Shown here in pieces: positions 14,422 to 22,915 of a stretch of 38,885 bases of DNA. The notes under the pieces were generated by a model, which was not told the origin of the DNA, made no database searches, and saw only the letters and a list, made by a program, of their open reading frames with translations. Position numbers and translations under genes: made by a program. Position 1 is the first letter of the stretch. Every line of letters starts with the position of its first letter. This DNA is from Pseudonocardia lacus (GTDB lineage: Bacteria; Actinomycetota; Actinomycetes; Mycobacteriales; Pseudonocardiaceae): NCBI RefSeq assembly GCF_018531445.1, contig NZ_JAHDTH010000052.1:1-38885 (forward strand), given 5' to 3'.

Positions 14422-15485
14422 CGCGCCGGCACCCCCACCGTGGCGCCCTCGACGATCCCGCCGCCACTCACCTCGACCTGCCCGCCGGAGAACACCCCGG
14501 TCTCGACGGCGACGACGCGACCGGTGCCGCCCTCGACGACCTCCAACCCGTAGCCGCCCTCGGCCAGCGCGAGCAGCGCCGCGACGGGCACGGCGAGCAC
14601 GTCGGGCGCGCTGCTGGCGGTGACGGTGACCGTCACCGGCGCCTGGTCGAACGCGGCCGTCGCGGCCGGGTCGGCGACGTCGACCACGACCGGGACGGTC
14701 GCCGGGGCGGCCGGTCCGGGCTGGCCGTCGTCGGGTGGCTGCTCGGCGGCGGTGCCGACCTCGCGGATCGTGCCGGGGACGACGGTGCCGCCCGGCAGTT
14801 CCACCTGGACCGCGGTCCCGGGCGCGACGATCTCGCGGTCGGGCACCTCGACGTCCATGTCGACCTGGCGGGCGGTGCCGGTGACGCTGAGCACCGGCCC
14901 GCCGCCGACCTGGTCGCCGACCAGCGCGGACACCTCCGACACCCGCACGTCGGCGGGGGCGAACACCACCTGCCCCGGCTGCACGCGGCCGGTCTCGTCG
15001 AGGCCGAGGTCCTCCTGCCACTCGCGCACGGCCTCCGCGGTGGCCGAGGTGTACTCGTCGTCGACGGTGAAGCCGGTGTGGCCGAGCGCGGCCAGGTTCT
15101 CCTCGAGCTGGGCCACGTCCGCGCCTTCGACGCCGCTGCGCAGCTCCCGGTAGGCGGGCATCGCGCCGTGCAGGAGAACCACGGGCTCGGTGTCGACGGC
15201 GAACAGCGCCTCGCCGCGGTGCACCACCGCGCCCGCGGCGGCGACCGACGTGAGCGTGCCCGGCCCGCGCGCGCTGATCGGGCGGGCGTCGCCGAAGCCG
15301 AGGGTGCCGTCGACGTCCTCGGTCTCGGTCAGCGTGGTGCGCACGACCGTCGCGGTGTCCGGCGGGCCGGTGGCGGCCGCCGCCGGTGCCGCTCCGCCCT
15401 GCGCCGCGCCGACGACCAGCACCGCGACCAGGCCGACGGTCACGGCGGCCAGCGCGCCGACGCCGATCCGGCCGTGGGCGCTCAC
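14418..15485 (-). CDS. Membrane fusion-type protein with peptidoglycan-binding domain
   Basis: The 355-residue protein starts with a membrane anchor ([20 protein letters not shown]). It continues with a periplasmic-adaptor lipoyl/hairpin-like region ([20 protein letters not shown] and [19 protein letters not shown]). An inserted peptidoglycan-binding helical repeat follows ([20 protein letters not shown] and [15 protein letters not shown]), then beta domains. In Gram-positive actinobacteria such adaptors accompany MacB-like transporters and may bridge membrane and cell wall. Start GTG 15485 overlaps the lipoprotein stop; the end overlaps the ATPase ATG. The wall-binding insert suggests positioning of the exporter against peptidoglycan. 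Confidence 0.88.
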   Translation of the reverse strand: MSAHGRIGVGALAAVTVGLVAVLVVGAAQGGAAPAAAATGPPDTATVVRTTLTETEDVDGTLGFGDARPISARGPGTLTSVAAAGAVVHRGEALFAVDTEPVVLLHGAMPAYRELRSGVEGADVAQLEENLAALGHTGFTVDDEYTSATAEAVREWQEDLGLDETGRVQPGQVVFAPADVRVSEVSALVGDQVGGGPVLSVTGTARQVDMDVEVPDREIVAPGTAVQVELPGGTVVPGTIREVGTAAEQPPDDGQPGPAAPATVPVVVDVADPAATAAFDQAPVTVTVTASSAPDVLAVPVAALLALAEGGYGLEVVEGGTGRVVAVETGVFSGGQVEVSGGGIVEGATVGVPAR

Positions 15486-16057
15486 GCGCCGCTCCCGGCG
15501 CCGCCCGGCGGGTCGGGGCGCAGGTCGTCGCAGGCCGCCTCGGCGGCCTTGAACGCCTCGCTGTCCAGGTCGACGCCGGAGCCCTTGGTGATCATCAGCC
15601 CGCCGTCGGGCTGCGGGTCGGGGAAGCCGGGCACCCCGTTGTCGCGCATGCACTGGGCGAAGGCGCGCAGCTGCTCGGTCGTCGCCGCGTCCGGCCGCTC
15701 GCCGCCTCCCGGCGCGTACTGCTCGCACGCCTCCTGCGCCTCGTCGAGCTTCGCCTCGTCGCCGGGGCGACCGTTCATCGTGATCCGGCCGTCCACCGGA
15801 TCGGCCATGTCGACGCCGTGGTCGCGCATGCACTGGGCGAACTGGCGGCCGCGCTCGTCGCGGTCCGCGGCCGGCTCCGGGCCCCCATCGGCGGGCGCCT
15901 CCGCCGCGGCCGGACCGCCGGCGCTGGCGACCCCTTCCGGAGCCGCGCCGGCGCAGCCGACCAGCACCAGCAGCGGGAGCAGCAGGGTGAGCAGCGCGGT
16001 GCGGGCACCGCCGCGCCGAGCGGCGCGGCGGTGCCCCACCCGGGGGTTCCGGGTCAC
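15482..16057 (-). CDS. Lipoprotein with two Cys-Met-Arg repeat motifs
   Basis: This 191-residue protein has a basic N-terminus, a hydrophobic stretch and the lipobox LVGC, so it is probably lipid-anchored outside the membrane. After a Pro/Ala/Gly linker it has two copies of a motif: [15 protein letters not shown] and [16 protein letters not shown]. Each is followed some 30-45 residues later by another Cys ([18 protein letters not shown]). The four Cys may form two disulfides. The same motif occurs in the neighbouring secreted protein. Such proteins are often found next to MacB-like operons in actinobacteria, but no function is known to me. Start GTG 16057 overlaps the upstream stop by four bases. 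Confidence 0.75.
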   Translation of the reverse strand: MTRNPRVGHRRAARRGGARTALLTLLLPLLVLVGCAGAAPEGVASAGGPAAAEAPADGGPEPAADRDERGRQFAQCMRDHGVDMADPVDGRITMNGRPGDEAKLDEAQEACEQYAPGGGERPDAATTEQLRAFAQCMRDNGVPGFPDPQPDGGLMITKGSGVDLDSEAFKAAEAACDDLRPDPPGGAGSGA

Positions 16058-16755
16058 GCCCCACTCCCGACGGCCGGAACGGCCGGGACCGCGACGGTGA
16101 TGCCGATCCCGTCCCCTTGCCCCACGGCCACCTCACCCGCGGTACCGACGACGACCGCCGCGGCACCGCCGCCGGGCGGCACCGGCAGCAGGTCGCGGCA
16201 GGCCTCGACGGCCTCCTCCGACCCCGGCAGCGGTGTCACGACGCGCATTTCGCCCTCCGGCGGGTGCGGGGCGCCGGGCGGGGGCGTCGCGGGCCGGGCC
16301 TCCCCGCTCTCGTGCAGCACCGGCCCGGCCACGCCGGCCTCGGCGACCAGGCTCACCGCGATCCCACCGGCGGCCGCACCCGGCTCGGGGATGTCGAGGC
16401 CGTGGTCGCGCAAGCACTCGTGGAACTCGTCGATCTGCCCCCGCAGGGCCGGATCCAGCTCGACCCGCTCGGCGTGCGGGGGCGCGAACTCGTCGCACGC
16501 CTCCCGCGCGCTGTCGAACGCCTCCTTCTCGTCGGACCCGATCTCGAAGCGCACGGGTCCGTCGGACTCCGTCGGGTCGGGCAGGTCGATGCCGTGCTCG
16601 CGCATGCACTGGACGAACTCGCGGATCCGCTCCTCCGGGTCGCCGGAGGGGTCGGTCATCGGCGCCGGCGCGGGCGCGGCGGACGCCACGGCGCTCCCTC
16701 CTCCGACGAGCAGGAGGAGCGGGACGGCCGCGGTCAGCAACAGGGTGCGTCTCAT
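16054..16755 (-). CDS. Secreted protein with Cys-Met-Arg repeat motifs
   Basis: The 233-residue product has a signal peptide (RRTLLLTAAVPLLLLVGGGSAVASAAPA) without a clear lipobox Cys, so it is probably released or wall-associated. It carries FVQCMREHGIDLPDP followed by EACDEF, then a second, altered copy FHECLRDHGLDIPEP and a final EACRDLLPV. It is thus a paralogue of the lipoprotein encoded next to it, with a longer Val/Ala/Gly-rich tail (AAAVVVGTAGEVAVGQ). It is the first gene of the five-gene export operon and starts at ATG 16755, divergent from the two-component system. It might be a sensed or exported partner; this is inference. Confidence 0.75.
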   Translation of the reverse strand: MRRTLLLTAAVPLLLLVGGGSAVASAAPAPAPMTDPSGDPEERIREFVQCMREHGIDLPDPTESDGPVRFEIGSDEKEAFDSAREACDEFAPPHAERVELDPALRGQIDEFHECLRDHGLDIPEPGAAAGGIAVSLVAEAGVAGPVLHESGEARPATPPPGAPHPPEGEMRVVTPLPGSEEAVEACRDLLPVPPGGGAAAVVVGTAGEVAVGQGDGIGITVAVPAVPAVGSGA

Positions 16756-16776
16756 GGCGCCACCCCATCGCGGCGG

Positions 16777-16820
16777 CGATAAGGCAGCGATCAGCGAATC
16801 CGCTTATGGCGGCCTTATCG
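16777..16820. promoter_or_regulatory. Inverted and direct repeats between export operon and two-component system
   Basis: In the 88-base divergent gap, CGATAAGGC (16777-16785) and GCCTTATCG (16812-16820) are exact inverted copies. A further copy, CGCTTATGGC, lies at 16801-16810, eleven bases from the last and in direct orientation with it. Direct repeats with about 11-bp phasing are the usual layout for OmpR/PhoB-type regulators, so this is a candidate binding site for the response regulator at 16844. Confidence 0.5.
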
Positions 16821-16843
16821 GCACCCCGGGCAGGATCGACATC

Positions 16844-17497
16844 GTGCGGGTGCTGGTGGTCGAGGACGAGGAACTGCTGGCCGACGCCGTCGCGGAGGGG
16901 CTGCGGCGGGAGGCGATGGCGGTCGACGTCGCCCTCGACGGCCACCTGGCCAGCGTCTCGATCGCCGCCAACGACTACGACGTCGTCGTGCTCGACCGCG
17001 ACCTGCCCGGCATCCACGGCGACGAGCTGTGCCGCACCCTGGTCGACGCGGGCACCGCGCGCGTGCTGATGCTGACCGCGGCCGCCGCCGTCCCCGACCG
17101 GGTCTCCGGGCTGGCCATCGGCGCCGACGACTACCTGACCAAGCCGTTCGCGTTCGCCGAGCTGGTGGCCCGCATCCGGGCGCTGGCCCGGCGCCCGCGC
17201 GAGGTCATCCCGCCGGTCCTGGAGCGCGGCGACGTCCGGCTCGACCCGCACCGCCGGGAGGTCTTCCGCGCCGGGCACTACGTGCGGCTGACGCGCAAGG
17301 AGTTCGGGGTGCTGGAGGAGCTGCTGCGGGCGAGCGGGGGAGCGGTGAGCACCGAGCGGCTGCTGGAGAAGGTGTGGGACGAGCACACCGACCCGTTCAC
17401 GAACGTGGTGCGGGTGACGGTGATGACCCTGCGCCGCAAGCTGGGCGACCCGCCGCTGGTGCGGACCGTGCCCGGCGTCGGCTACCAGGTGCCGTGA
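16844..17497 (+). CDS. OmpR/PhoB-family response regulator
   Basis: The 217-residue protein has a receiver domain with acidic pair E7-D8, phosphoacceptor Asp51 (VVVLDRDLPG), the Thr of MLTAAA and Lys in DDYLTKPF. The winged-helix output domain follows, from LERGDVRLDPHRREVFRAG to VRVTVMTLRRKLGDPPLVRTV and GVGYQV. It starts at GTG 16844, upstream of which CAGGATCG is a weak ribosome site. Its stop overlaps the kinase ATG by one base. It probably controls the divergent MacB-like operon through the repeats at 16777-16820 and may act on its own promoter. Confidence 0.92.
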   Translation: MRVLVVEDEELLADAVAEGLRREAMAVDVALDGHLASVSIAANDYDVVVLDRDLPGIHGDELCRTLVDAGTARVLMLTAAAAVPDRVSGLAIGADDYLTKPFAFAELVARIRALARRPREVIPPVLERGDVRLDPHRREVFRAGHYVRLTRKEFGVLEELLRASGGAVSTERLLEKVWDEHTDPFTNVVRVTVMTLRRKLGDPPLVRTVPGVGYQVP

Positions 17498-18723
17498 TGG
17501 GCAGGCTGTCGATCCGGGTGCGGCTGACCGCCCTCTACGGCGTCATGTTCTTCGCCGCCGGCGCGGTGGTGATCTTCGCCGGGTACCTGCTGGTGAGCAA
17601 CATCCTCACCGACCGCCTCGGCCCCGCCGGCACCGCCCGCGTGCTCAGCAGCGGCGCGCTCGGCATGCCGGACAGCCGGGTGCTGGTCTCCGGGGCCCCG
17701 GCGCCGGGCGTCGAGTTCAGGATGCTCGAAGCCGGCATCACCGCCGACCAGCTCATCATCCGCGACGACACGCTCAGCTCGCTGCTCACCCAGTCGCTGG
17801 TGGCGCTCGTGCTGGTCGGCGCGCTGGCCATCGGCTCGGGCTGGTGGATGGCCGGGCGGGCGCTGAGCCCGCTGCACCAGATCACCGCGACCGCCCGGCG
17901 GATCGCCGACGACCGCGGCCTGCACGAGCGGATCGCCCTCGGCGGCCCGGCCGACGAGCTGCGCGAGCTCGCCGACACCTTCGACGCGATGCTGGAGCGC
18001 CTCGGCCGCGCGTTCGACGGGCAGCGCACGTTCGTCGCCAACGCCTCGCACGAGCTGCGCACCCCGCTGGCGATCAACCGCACCCTGATCGAGGTGGCCA
18101 GCACCCGCCCCGGCGCCCCCCGCGAGCTGCGCGACCTCGGCGACACGCTGCTCGCGGTCAACGCCCGCCACGAGCGCCTGATCGACGGCCTGCTGCTGCT
18201 GGCCCGCAGCGAGGCCGCGCCGCCGGACCGGGTCGCGGTCGACCTCGATGAGGTCACCGAGCACGTCGCGGCCCGCTGCGCCGCCGCGGCCGCCGACGCG
18301 GGCGTCGAGCTGGTCCGCTCCGCCACACCCGCCCCGACCACCGGCGACCCGGTCCTGCTGGAGCGGGTGGTGGAGAACCTCGTCGACAACGCGGTGCGCT
18401 ACAACCGCGACGGCGGGCGCGTCGAGATCGCCGCGGGGTCGGGCGGCAGCCGCAGCTGGGTCGCGGTGTCCAACACCGGCCCCGTCGTACCCGACTACGT
18501 CGTGCCGGCGCTGTTCGAGCCGTTCCGCCGCACCCGCGACCGCACGGCCGCACCGGGCTCCGGGCTCGGCCTGTCGATCGTCGCGGCGGTGGTTCGCGCG
18601 CACGGCGGCACGGTCACGGCCCGCGCGCGTCCGGGCGGCGGGCTGGCCGTGCGGGTGGAGCTGCCGCGGTCGGTGCCCGCCCACAGCACCCGCCGGCCGG
18701 CCCTGCCCGAGCCCGCACCCTGA
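17497..18723 (+). CDS. Sensor histidine kinase
   Basis: This 408-residue membrane kinase has two membrane helices (about residues 12-35 and 98-122) around a short extracytoplasmic sensor of some 60 residues, then a HAMP segment (GRALSPLHQITATARRIA). The phosphoacceptor His is in FVANASHELRTPLA. The ATPase domain shows ENLVDNAVRYNRDGG and GSGLGLSIVAAVV. It is the partner of the response regulator whose stop it overlaps. The small sensor domain and linkage to a MacB-like exporter resemble systems that detect cell-envelope stress or peptide antibiotics. Ligand unknown. Confidence 0.92.
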   Translation: MGRLSIRVRLTALYGVMFFAAGAVVIFAGYLLVSNILTDRLGPAGTARVLSSGALGMPDSRVLVSGAPAPGVEFRMLEAGITADQLIIRDDTLSSLLTQSLVALVLVGALAIGSGWWMAGRALSPLHQITATARRIADDRGLHERIALGGPADELRELADTFDAMLERLGRAFDGQRTFVANASHELRTPLAINRTLIEVASTRPGAPRELRDLGDTLLAVNARHERLIDGLLLLARSEAAPPDRVAVDLDEVTEHVAARCAAAAADAGVELVRSATPAPTTGDPVLLERVVENLVDNAVRYNRDGGRVEIAAGSGGSRSWVAVSNTGPVVPDYVVPALFEPFRRTRDRTAAPGSGLGLSIVAAVVRAHGGTVTARARPGGGLAVRVELPRSVPAHSTRRPALPEPAP

Positions 18724-18729
18724 AGCGGG

Positions 18730-19182
18730 TCAGTCGGCGACGCGGGTCTGCGTCGCGATCTCCGGCGCGTCCTCGTCCAGCACGCCCGGCTCGATCTCGG
18801 CGGTGCAGAACTTGCAGCGCGTCGCGTCGATCGCCACGAACTCCTTGCAGTACGGGCACTCCTGGCTGCCCTGGGCCTTGAAGTTGCCCAGCCCCACCCG
18901 CTTGAGCAGCTTGACCATCCCGAACAGCACCAGCGCCAGCAGCAGGAAGTTGACCAGCACCGTCAGGAACGCGCCGTAGCGGATCTCGGCGTCGTTGACC
19001 GTCACGACCAGCCCGGAGAAGTCGGGCTGGCCGAAGATCGCCGCCACGAACTGCATGATCACGTCACCGGCGAGGCTGTCGACCAGCCCCGCGAACGCCG
19101 TGCCGATGATGAACCCGAGCGCCAGGTCCAGCATGTTGCCGCCCAGCGCGAACGCCTTGAACTCGTCCCACATGCTCCGCAT
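18730..19182 (-). CDS. mscL: Large-conductance mechanosensitive channel with C-terminal zinc ribbon
   Basis: The first 95 residues are a standard MscL: MWDEFKAFALGGNMLDLALG, the pore helix GFIIGTAFAGLVDSLAGDVI, a loop with FSGLVV, and the second helix FLTVLVNFLLLALVLFGMVKLL. MscL opens under membrane tension to relieve osmotic downshock. Unlike E. coli MscL, the C-terminus carries a zinc-ribbon-like CPYCKEFVAIDATRCKFC (two CxxC pairs) and an acidic tail. The start is ATG 19182 with GGAGGAGGG upstream; an internal ATG at 19173 is possible. It converges with the histidine kinase gene, only six bases apart. Confidence 0.92.
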   Translation of the reverse strand: MRSMWDEFKAFALGGNMLDLALGFIIGTAFAGLVDSLAGDVIMQFVAAIFGQPDFSGLVVTVNDAEIRYGAFLTVLVNFLLLALVLFGMVKLLKRVGLGNFKAQGSQECPYCKEFVAIDATRCKFCTAEIEPGVLDEDAPEIATQTRVAD

Positions 19183-19303
19183 GCCGCATCCCTCCTCCGG
19201 CGTCCGGCCCTGTCGGCCGGCGCGCTCGGAGGATGATGCGGAGGCGCGTGATCGTGGTGCGGGAAGGCGCGCGGTGCGGGCGGGTGGTTGTGGGGAGTGG
19301 TCG

Positions 19304-20221
19304 TCAGGCCAGTTCGACGAAGCTGGACCGGTCGTTGTCCAGGCAGGCCCGCATCCGCTGCGCCTGCCCGCTGGTGAACATGAACATCGCGACGTCGTCG
19401 ACGTAGTCCATGTAGTTCATGTACAGGTCGCCGTGGGGACCGTTGTCGCAGCTCACGCTGGGGAACGTGGGGCGGCCGGTGTTCTCCCCGCCCTGGTTGG
19501 GGGTGTCGTCGACGAAGTCGGACCCGCTGCACCCGGTGCCGTCGTCGCCCCAGATGTGGCGCAGGTTGAGCCAGTGCCCGATCTCGTGGGTTGCCGTGCG
19601 CCCCTGGTCGAACGGCTCGGCCGCCGTCCCCAGCGTGCCGAACGCCGTGAACGTGATGACGACGCCGTCGGTCTCCGGCGGCCCACCGGGGAACTGGGCG
19701 TAGCCCAGCAGCCCGCCGGACAGCCGCCCGACCCACAGGTTGAGGTAGCGGTCGCTCGGCCACGCGTCGGCGCCACCAGCGGCGGCCGACTTGATCCGGT
19801 CGTCGTCGGCGAAGGACGACGCCGAGGTCCGCGTCCGCGTGACGCCCTCGGTCGGCTCGCCGTCGGGATCGGTGGTCGCCAGGTCGAACTCGATCCGCGC
19901 GTCGGCGACGAGGTCGGCGAACACCTCCGGCACCTGGTCGACGTCGGGGTTGCGGCGGCGGAAGTCGCGGTTGAGCACCTCGATCTGGGAGCGCACCTGC
20001 TCGTCGGAGATGTTCTCCTGCGCCGTGCGGTGCACCACGTGCACGACCACCGGGATCCGCACGACCGACACCTGGCGCGCCACCCCCCGCCGCCGCGCCA
20101 CCCACGCCCCGTTCTCGCTGCGGCTGCGCGCCTCCGCGTAACCGGGCACGGTGCGCAGCAGGCGCTCGTGCACCGGCGACGTGCCGCAGGTGCGAACGGT
20201 CGGCGTACCGCCTCGGGTCAT
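19304..20221 (-). CDS. M43-type (pappalysin-like) zinc metalloprotease
   Basis: The 305-residue protein contains the extended zinc motif [11 protein letters not shown] (about residue 210) with a third His, followed by the cysteine pair region [16 protein letters not shown] and a Met-turn MNYMDY, the pattern of metzincins of family M43. Upstream, [30 protein letters not shown] is typical for the family. No signal peptide is visible at the N-terminus [13 protein letters not shown], which is unusual because relatives are mostly secreted. An intracellular role or another export path is possible. It overlaps the small upstream gene by four bases. Confidence 0.87.
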   Translation of the reverse strand: MTRGGTPTVRTCGTSPVHERLLRTVPGYAEARSRSENGAWVARRRGVARQVSVVRIPVVVHVVHRTAQENISDEQVRSQIEVLNRDFRRRNPDVDQVPEVFADLVADARIEFDLATTDPDGEPTEGVTRTRTSASSFADDDRIKSAAAGGADAWPSDRYLNLWVGRLSGGLLGYAQFPGGPPETDGVVITFTAFGTLGTAAEPFDQGRTATHEIGHWLNLRHIWGDDGTGCSGSDFVDDTPNQGGENTGRPTFPSVSCDNGPHGDLYMNYMDYVDDVAMFMFTSGQAQRMRACLDNDRSSFVELA

Positions 20222-20547
20222 GGGCCGTCCTCCGGGCCGGGCTGGTCGGACCGCGAGAGCTCCAGGCGGTCCGGGGCCAGCTGAACGATGTCGAACACCT
20301 CACCGGGACCGAGCACGAGGCGCCCCCCGTCGACACCCCACCGCCCCGACGTCCACTCCCGCCGGTCGGCCGGACCCGGCCGCCCCAACCGCACCCCGCC
20401 GTCCGGCTCCAGGCACAGCGCCTCCCTGGGCCGGCGGGCCGGCGGGAACGGGAAGTCGTCGCGGCGGAAGACCAGGGTGCGCTCGCCGTCCTCCTCGAAC
20501 GAGTGGGCCCAGTCGCCCACCAGCTCACCGCGCTCGTCGCCGCTCAT
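20218..20547 (-). CDS. Small protein coupled to the M43 protease, unknown family
   Basis: The 109-residue product starts [20 protein letters not shown] and consists mostly of predicted beta strands with regular Trp and Gly ([40 protein letters not shown]), suggesting a small beta-barrel or lipocalin-like fold. It has no signal peptide. The start is ATG 20547; a longer frame to 20592 lacks support. The last four bases overlap the protease ATG, so the two proteins are probably made together. A role as inhibitor or chaperone of the protease is possible but rests only on the coupling. Confidence 0.55.
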   Translation of the reverse strand: MSGDERGELVGDWAHSFEEDGERTLVFRRDDFPFPPARRPREALCLEPDGGVRLGRPGPADRREWTSGRWGVDGGRLVLGPGEVFDIVQLAPDRLELSRSDQPGPEDGP

Positions 20548-20699
20548 GCCACACCCCGTCCTCCACGCCGAGCAGGCCCCGACACTGTGCACGGACGAAC
20601 GGCGCGAGTGGTTCGCGTCGAACCCCGGGGCGGCGGTGGGCGGTGGCCGGGGTGGGGCGGGCGCCGGTTAGACTGGGCGGGCTCCACTCGTGGGGCGTC

Positions 20700-20770
20700 G
20701 CGGGCGTAGCTCAATGGTAGAGCCCCAGTCTTCCAAACTGGCTACGCGGGTTCGATTCCCGTCGCCCGCT
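20700..20770 (+). tRNA. tRNA-Gly (anticodon TCC)
   Basis: Acceptor arms GCGGGCG / CGCCCGC pair, the anticodon stem CCAGT/ACTGG encloses CTTCCAA with anticodon TCC, and GGTTCGATTCC forms the T-loop. Discriminator T is followed by an encoded CCA (20771-20773). A -10 like TAGACT lies at 20669-20674. Confidence 0.95.
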
Positions 20771-20813
20771 CCAGCGTTGACCGGCGGGTTCGCGGCTCGC
20801 CGTCCGTGGCCCG

Positions 20814-21428
20814 TCAGGCCACGACGACGCGGGTGCCGGCGGCGAGGTCGTGCAGGGCGCGGCCCTCAGCGTCGCGCAGGGCGACGGCGACACTGCCAAC
20901 GGCGAGCACCACCGACGCGCCGTAGGCGGTCAGGATCGCGGGGGACGGGTCGACGCCGACGATCCACCGGGAGACCGCGAGGTGGGCCAGTTGCCAGGGC
21001 AGCAGCTTGATCACGTTGCGCACCACCGCCCGTCGCCATCCGATGGCTGCGCCTTCAACCGTCACGACCCGCAGTCCCTGCCACCGCTTGCCCAGGGTGG
21101 CCTGGTGGCGGCCGGCCTCGGTAGCCGCGAGGTATGCCCCCACCGGCAGCACCGTCACGGCCGCCGCCGCGAGGTCGAGCGCGGGCAGTGGGACCGGCGG
21201 GACCTCTGCCGCCCGCCCGGCCAGCGCGCGGCCGACAGCGCCGGCCGCGGTCAGCGCGCCCAGCCACCCGGCGATCAGCCCGAGATCCCCTACCGACGCC
21301 AGCAGTCGGCGGCGCACTCCGACCCGCTCCGTACCGGTCGTCACGCCGAGCACGCTACTCGGCCCTATCCCGTCCGAGGTCGGGTTGTCGGAGGATTGAT
21401 CGACCCGCCTCGACTCCGCGCTGCTCAT
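20814..21428 (-). CDS. RDD-family membrane protein
   Basis: The 204-residue protein belongs to the RDD family: RVGVRRRLLASVGDLGLIAGW begins the first helix with the Arg-Asp signature, ATLGKRWQGLRVVTVEGAAIGWRRAVVRNVIKLLPWQ is the characteristic middle, and the tail LHDLAAGTRVVV is typical. Four or so hydrophobic helices are visible. The function of RDD proteins is mostly unknown; some have been linked to ion exchange. The start is ATG 21428, preceded by AAGGA seven bases upstream, instead of the longer frame to 21785. The gene is divergent from the SRPBCC gene. Confidence 0.85.
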   Translation of the reverse strand: MSSAESRRVDQSSDNPTSDGIGPSSVLGVTTGTERVGVRRRLLASVGDLGLIAGWLGALTAAGAVGRALAGRAAEVPPVPLPALDLAAAAVTVLPVGAYLAATEAGRHQATLGKRWQGLRVVTVEGAAIGWRRAVVRNVIKLLPWQLAHLAVSRWIVGVDPSPAILTAYGASVVLAVGSVAVALRDAEGRALHDLAAGTRVVVA

Positions 21429-21552
21429 GATCCGGTCCTTGGGCGTCCGGCCGCGGGCGGCCGTGGCACCTGTCGTGACACGAAGTGTTGTCTGCGGCGG
21501 TTCCCGCACCGCTAGTGTGCGTCCTGCATCGGGAGACCTGTGGAGCTTCGCC

Positions 21553-22044
21553 GTGAAATACACCGTCTCGATCGAGATCGCCCTGCCGCGGGAGAGGGTG
21601 GTCCAGTTGCTCGCCGACCCCGCACACATGTCGAAGTGGCTGCGGGGCCTGGTGCTGCACGAGCCGCTGACCGGGGTGCACGGGCAGGTCGGTACCGAGT
21701 CGCGCGTCGTGATGCAGATGGGGCAGCAGAAGATGGAGGCCACCGAGACCATCACGCGCCGGGAACCGGCGGACCTGCACGGCATCCCGAGCGACGGCGT
21801 CGTCCACTACGAGCGCGAAATCGTCGCCAAGGGCATGTGGAGCGCCGCGCGCGAGCGGTTCACCCAAGTCGGTCCGGAGGCGACGCTCTGGGAGAGCGAG
21901 AACGAGTACCGGTTCAGCGGTGTGCTGATGCGGCTGGTGGGGCCTCTCATGCGCGGTGCCTTCCGCAAGCAGTCACGACAGGTCATGCAGGACTTCAAGG
22001 CGTTCGCCGAGCAGGGAGCGGACGTCCGCGAAGCGAAGGGTTGA
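21553..22044 (+). CDS. SRPBCC-superfamily protein
   Basis: The 163-residue protein begins KYTVSIEIALPRERVVQLLADPAHMSKWLRGL, the usual first strand and helix of the START/Bet v1-like SRPBCC fold. It ends with a long amphipathic helix, GAFRKQSRQVMQDFKAFAE. The fold binds hydrophobic ligands or modifies polyketides, but no catalytic role can be read from this sequence. The start is GTG 21553 with TGGAG about seven bases upstream. The longer frame to 21427 overlaps the RDD start. It converges with the sigma-factor locus. Confidence 0.85.
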   Translation: MKYTVSIEIALPRERVVQLLADPAHMSKWLRGLVLHEPLTGVHGQVGTESRVVMQMGQQKMEATETITRREPADLHGIPSDGVVHYEREIVAKGMWSAARERFTQVGPEATLWESENEYRFSGVLMRLVGPLMRGAFRKQSRQVMQDFKAFAEQGADVREAKG

Positions 22045-22103
22045 CCGCGCGGCAGCACTTCAGGAGTCGCGATGTCCACGCTCGACAGCACTGCCGATGA
22101 TCG

Positions 22104-22915
22104 CTAGAGGCGGCCCAGCTTGTCCGGGTTGCGGACCGAGTCGATGCGGGTGATGCGGCCGTCGCGGACGACGAACGACAGCGCCGCGCGGTGACCGTCC
22201 GGGCTGGGTAGCAGCAGTCCGAGCCGGCCGTTGAACTCGACCTCGCCGGGCCCGTGCCCGGACCGGTGACCCAACGCCAGCCACGCCCGGGCGACGCGCA
22301 GCCCGCCGCGGATCGGCTTGCGCGCAGCGCTCACCCGCCCGCCGCCGTCGGAGGTCCAGACGACCTGCGGGTCGAGCACCGTGAGGAGGCTGTCGAGGTC
22401 GCCCTCGGCCACGGCGTGGGCGAAGGCCCGGACGGCGTGGTCGTGCTCGTCGCGCGAGATCGCGAAGCGCGGGAGGCGAGCTGGCGCACCGCGTCCGACG
22501 TGCGCCCGACCACCTGCGCGACGTCGCCGAAGGGCATCTCGAACACGTCGTGCAGGACGAACGCCGTGCGCTCGGCGGGGGAGAGCTGCTCGAGGACGGT
22601 CAGCAGCGCGTAGCTGACCGACTCGTCGAGGGTGACCCGGTCGGCCGGGTCGTCCGCGGCGAGCGGTTCGGGGAGCCACGGGCCGATGTAGGTCTCGCGG
22701 CGCGCGCGGGCGGAGCGGAGGCGGTCGAGTGCCAGCCGGGCGACCACGGTGGTGAGCCAGCCGTCGAGGTTCTCGATCGCCGCGACGTCCGCGCCGGCCA
22801 GCCGCAGCCACGCCTCCTGCACGACGTCCTCGGCCTCGCCGACGTCGCCGAGCTCGCTGTAGGCCAGCCGCAGCAGCCGCGGGCGGGCCCGCGCGAACCG
22901 CTCCGCGGTGCTCAT
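22104..22915 (-). pseudogene. ECF41 (SigJ-type) sigma factor split by a frameshift
   Basis: The first part (start ATG 22915) encodes sigma-2 and sigma-4: AYSELGDVGEAEDVVQEAWLRL, the linker WLPEPL, and AERTAFVLHDVFEMPFGDVAQVVGRTSDAVRQLASRA. That frame then runs as nonsense to a stop at 22331. The SnoaL-like C-terminal domain continues in another frame from about 22467 to a stop at 22104: RFAISRDEHDHAVRAFAHAV, DGGGRVSAARKPI and the terminal NPDKLGRL. WLPEPL, the DGGGK-like motif and NPDKL are ECF41 hallmarks. One missing base near 22463-22474 explains the break. It could be a true mutation or a sequencing error. ATGA overlap with the oxidoreductase gene shows operon organisation. Confidence 0.8.
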
